Shown one piece after another: positions 62,397-64,000 of a stretch of DNA of 64,000 bases. Within the stretch, counting starts at the first letter, position 1. Each line of letters opens with the position of its first letter. This DNA is from Nocardioides carbamazepini. GTDB lineage: Bacteria > Actinomycetota > Actinomycetes > Propionibacteriales > Nocardioidaceae. The translations under genes were made by a program, and so were the position numbers. The notes under the pieces were generated by a model. The model was not told the origin of the DNA. It did not search any database and worked only from the letters and a program-made list of their open reading frames with translations. The DNA is taken from NCBI RefSeq assembly GCF_024614185.1, contig NZ_JAHTLF010000025.1, forward strand, positions 310,001 to 374,000, read 5' to 3'.

Positions 62397-63209
62397 ATGC
62401 TCGCCCACGAACGGATCGGCTCGGGAGAGCCCCTCGTCCTCGTCCACGGGATCGGGCACCGCCGGCAGGCGTGGTACCCCGTCGTCGATCGGCTGGCCCG
62501 GGAGCGCGAGGTCATCCTGATCGACCTGCCCGGCCACGGCGAGTCCCCGGCACTGGTGCCCGACGGCCGGCCGGTGCGCGACATCCTGCGCGACATCCTC
62601 GAGGACTTCTTCGTCGAGCAGGGGCTCGACCGGCCGCACATCGCCGGCAACTCCCTCGGCGGCCGGATCGCGCTCGAGGCTGCCGCCGACCACCTCGTGA
62701 GCAGCGCGACGACCCTCGCGCCGGCCGGCTTCTGGCGCAACCGCGTCGAGTTCGCCTACATCCGCGCGGTCTTCACCCTGCTGACCGGCGCGGCCACGAT
62801 CGCCCAGCCGGTCGCGCCCGCGATCCTCGGCACGCGGCCCGGCCGGGCCGCCGCCTTCGGCCTGCTGATGACCAAGGGCCACCGGCTCAGCCCGGAGGCC
62901 GCGCTCGGCGACCTCCGAGGCCTCGTCCACGCGCGGCCCGCGCTGGAGACGATCATCGACGGCGGCTTCCCGTTCGACCGGCGGATCGACCCCGCCGTCC
63001 CGGTCACGGTGGCCTGGGGCACCCGCGACCTCGTGCTGCTGCCCTACCAGGCCGGCCGGGCCCGTCGGGCGCTGCCGCACGCCGAGCACGTCACGCTGCC
63101 GAAGTGCGGCCACGTGCCGATGATCGACGACGTCGACCTCGTGGCCGACGTCCTGCTGACGGGCTCCGCGCACCCGCGGCTCGGCCAGACGACGTACGAC
63201 GTCGCCTGA
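62397..63209 (+). CDS. Alpha/beta-fold hydrolase
   Basis: 270 aa from ATG 62397. LVHGIGHRRQAWYPV (oxyanion), IDLPGHGESPAL, nucleophile Ser in IAGNSLGGRIALEA, Asp in WGTRDLVLLP, His in KCGHVPMIDD. No signal peptide. A general esterase or lactonase-type fold; the substrate is not predictable. Confidence 0.87.
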   Translation: MLAHERIGSGEPLVLVHGIGHRRQAWYPVVDRLAREREVILIDLPGHGESPALVPDGRPVRDILRDILEDFFVEQGLDRPHIAGNSLGGRIALEAAADHLVSSATTLAPAGFWRNRVEFAYIRAVFTLLTGAATIAQPVAPAILGTRPGRAAAFGLLMTKGHRLSPEAALGDLRGLVHARPALETIIDGGFPFDRRIDPAVPVTVAWGTRDLVLLPYQAGRARRALPHAEHVTLPKCGHVPMIDDVDLVADVLLTGSAHPRLGQTTYDVA

Positions 63210-63272
63210 TCCTCCGGCGCCGTACCGCCAGGCCTCCGGCCGGGCGCCGGCAGGGCCGCTAGCGTGGCGCCC

Positions 63273-63713
63273 GTGACGACGCCTGCCGAGCTCACCGCCC
63301 ACGTCCGCTCGATGATCCCGGTCCTGGACGCCATGGGCGTCGAGGTGGTCGAGGCCGGCCGCAACACGGTGGCCGCCCGGCTGCCGGCCGGCCCCAACGT
63401 CAACCACTTCGGTACGGCGTACGCCGGGTCCCTGTTCACGGTGGCCGAGGTCCTCGGCGGTCTCTACGCGAGCACGTCGCTGGTCCTCGAGGGGGCCGTG
63501 CCGCTGGTCAAGTCGCTCACCATCGACTTCCTCCGCCCCGCCACGACCGACGTGGTCGCCCGGGCGACGCTCGACGACGACGTCATCAACCGGGTCCTGG
63601 CCGAGACGACCGAGCACGGCAAGTCCGACTTCGAGCTCGTCGCCGAGGTGACCGACGCCGACGGCACGGTGGTCGCCCGGACCCGCGGTCTCTACCAGAT
63701 GCGCCGGTTCTGA
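63273..63713 (+). CDS. Hotdog-fold thioesterase-like protein
   Basis: 146 aa from GTG 63273, 7 nt after a TAGCGT -10-like box (GTG 63264 possible). GPNVNHFGTAYAGSLFTVAE and VKSLTIDFLRPATTDVVARA fit the YiiD C-terminal/PaaI-like hotdog thioesterase pattern. Probably hydrolyses acyl-CoA or has a related binding role. Confidence 0.75.
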   Translation: MTTPAELTAHVRSMIPVLDAMGVEVVEAGRNTVAARLPAGPNVNHFGTAYAGSLFTVAEVLGGLYASTSLVLEGAVPLVKSLTIDFLRPATTDVVARATLDDDVINRVLAETTEHGKSDFELVAEVTDADGTVVARTRGLYQMRRF

Positions 63714-63839
63714 GCCTTCGGGCGGGTACCGCTCAGGATCCCGGGCCCGGTGCCGATGGGCGTCGTACGCGCGTGGCCGCGGGCAAGGCTAAAGGGATAG
63801 CGTGGGAGATCCGCGATTGCTGGGAGGAATCGACGCTCG

Positions 63840-64000
63840 ATGGATCCGGGCCTGGAGTTGCCGGGGGACGCCCGCACACTGCTCGACGCGGTCCTTGCGA
63901 TCGGCGCCGACGTGGACCTCCACGCCGTGCTCGGCCGCATCCTCGAGGCGTCGCGGCGGCTCACCGACGCCGATCTCTCCGGGACGGGGCGGGCCGAGGA
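63840..64000 (+). CDS. GAF-domain protein, N-terminal fragment (probable sensor kinase)
   Basis: 53 codons before the window ends: MDPGLELPGDARTLLDAVLA, IGADVDLHAVLGRILEASRR. This is the usual lead-in helix and start of a GAF domain in actinobacterial DevS-like sensor histidine kinases or GAF regulators. ATG 63840 follows GGGAGGAA by about 11 nt. The effector domain is outside the window. Confidence 0.65.
   Translation, partial: MDPGLELPGDARTLLDAVLAIGADVDLHAVLGRILEASRRLTDADLSGTGRAE

Overview
The window comes from a high-GC actinobacterium of the Nocardioides/Pimelobacter type. This is inferred from saturated GC codon use, frequent GTG starts, short leaders or leaderless starts, and the dense set of acyl-CoA dehydrogenases, short-chain dehydrogenases (SDRs), crotonases, CoA ligases and TetR/FCD-GntR regulators. 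It reads as a catabolic accessory region with no rRNA, tRNA, CRISPR array or transposase visible.

Layout. (1) 1-10.5 kb: a thiolase start, two acyl-CoA dehydrogenases, an SDR and an amidohydrolase, facing a four-gene operon (Baeyer-Villiger monooxygenase, class III CoA-transferase, HSL-type esterase, FCD-GntR regulator), plus a secreted tannase-like esterase. Together these could turn a ketone into an ester or lactone, hydrolyse it and feed the acid into beta-oxidation. (2) 10.6-27.1 kb: an island whose third codon positions look less GC-saturated. It has a dipeptide-type ABC importer, two homologous S9 peptidases, a CocE/X-Pro-type hydrolase, a secreted TAP-type hydrolase, a PucR-type regulator, a FAD amine/amino-acid oxidase and a small ACT-like protein. 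It looks like an uptake and breakdown route for a peptide or amide. (3) 27.1-36.9 kb: a CoA-ester cluster (GntR, CoA ligase, crotonases, SDR, TetR, an ACAD10/11-like dehydrogenase next to its APH-type kinase, another dehydrogenase). Three divergent or upstream regions carry the same 16-bp palindrome. Two neighbouring genes here are in-frame internal deletion remnants. (4) 37.0-56.6 kb: a second CoA-ester cluster with thiolase, two related CoA ligases, two related TetR regulators, crotonases, an HSD10-like SDR, an acyl-CoA dehydrogenase pair, an HpaB/4-hydroxybutyryl-CoA-dehydratase-like flavoprotein, a complete Liv-type ABC importer, an alpha-methylacyl-CoA racemase and an NPD-type flavoprotein. 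A TGAC-N6-GTCA palindrome recurs at four promoters. (5) 56.9-64 kb: housekeeping or mixed genes: PhoD phosphatase, an MFS exporter with added C-terminal beta-domains, DUF2200, a zeta-like toxin with its antitoxin, an alpha/beta hydrolase, a hotdog thioesterase and the start of a GAF-domain protein.

How the genes work together. Region 3 most resembles the levulinate/4-hydroxyacid strategy, in which a ligase makes the CoA ester, an SDR sets the hydroxyl, an APH-type kinase phosphorylates it and an ACAD11-like enzyme eliminates phosphate. Region 4 looks like uptake by a Liv transporter followed by CoA activation, racemisation and beta-oxidation of a branched or alicyclic acid. Substrates cannot be named from sequence alone.
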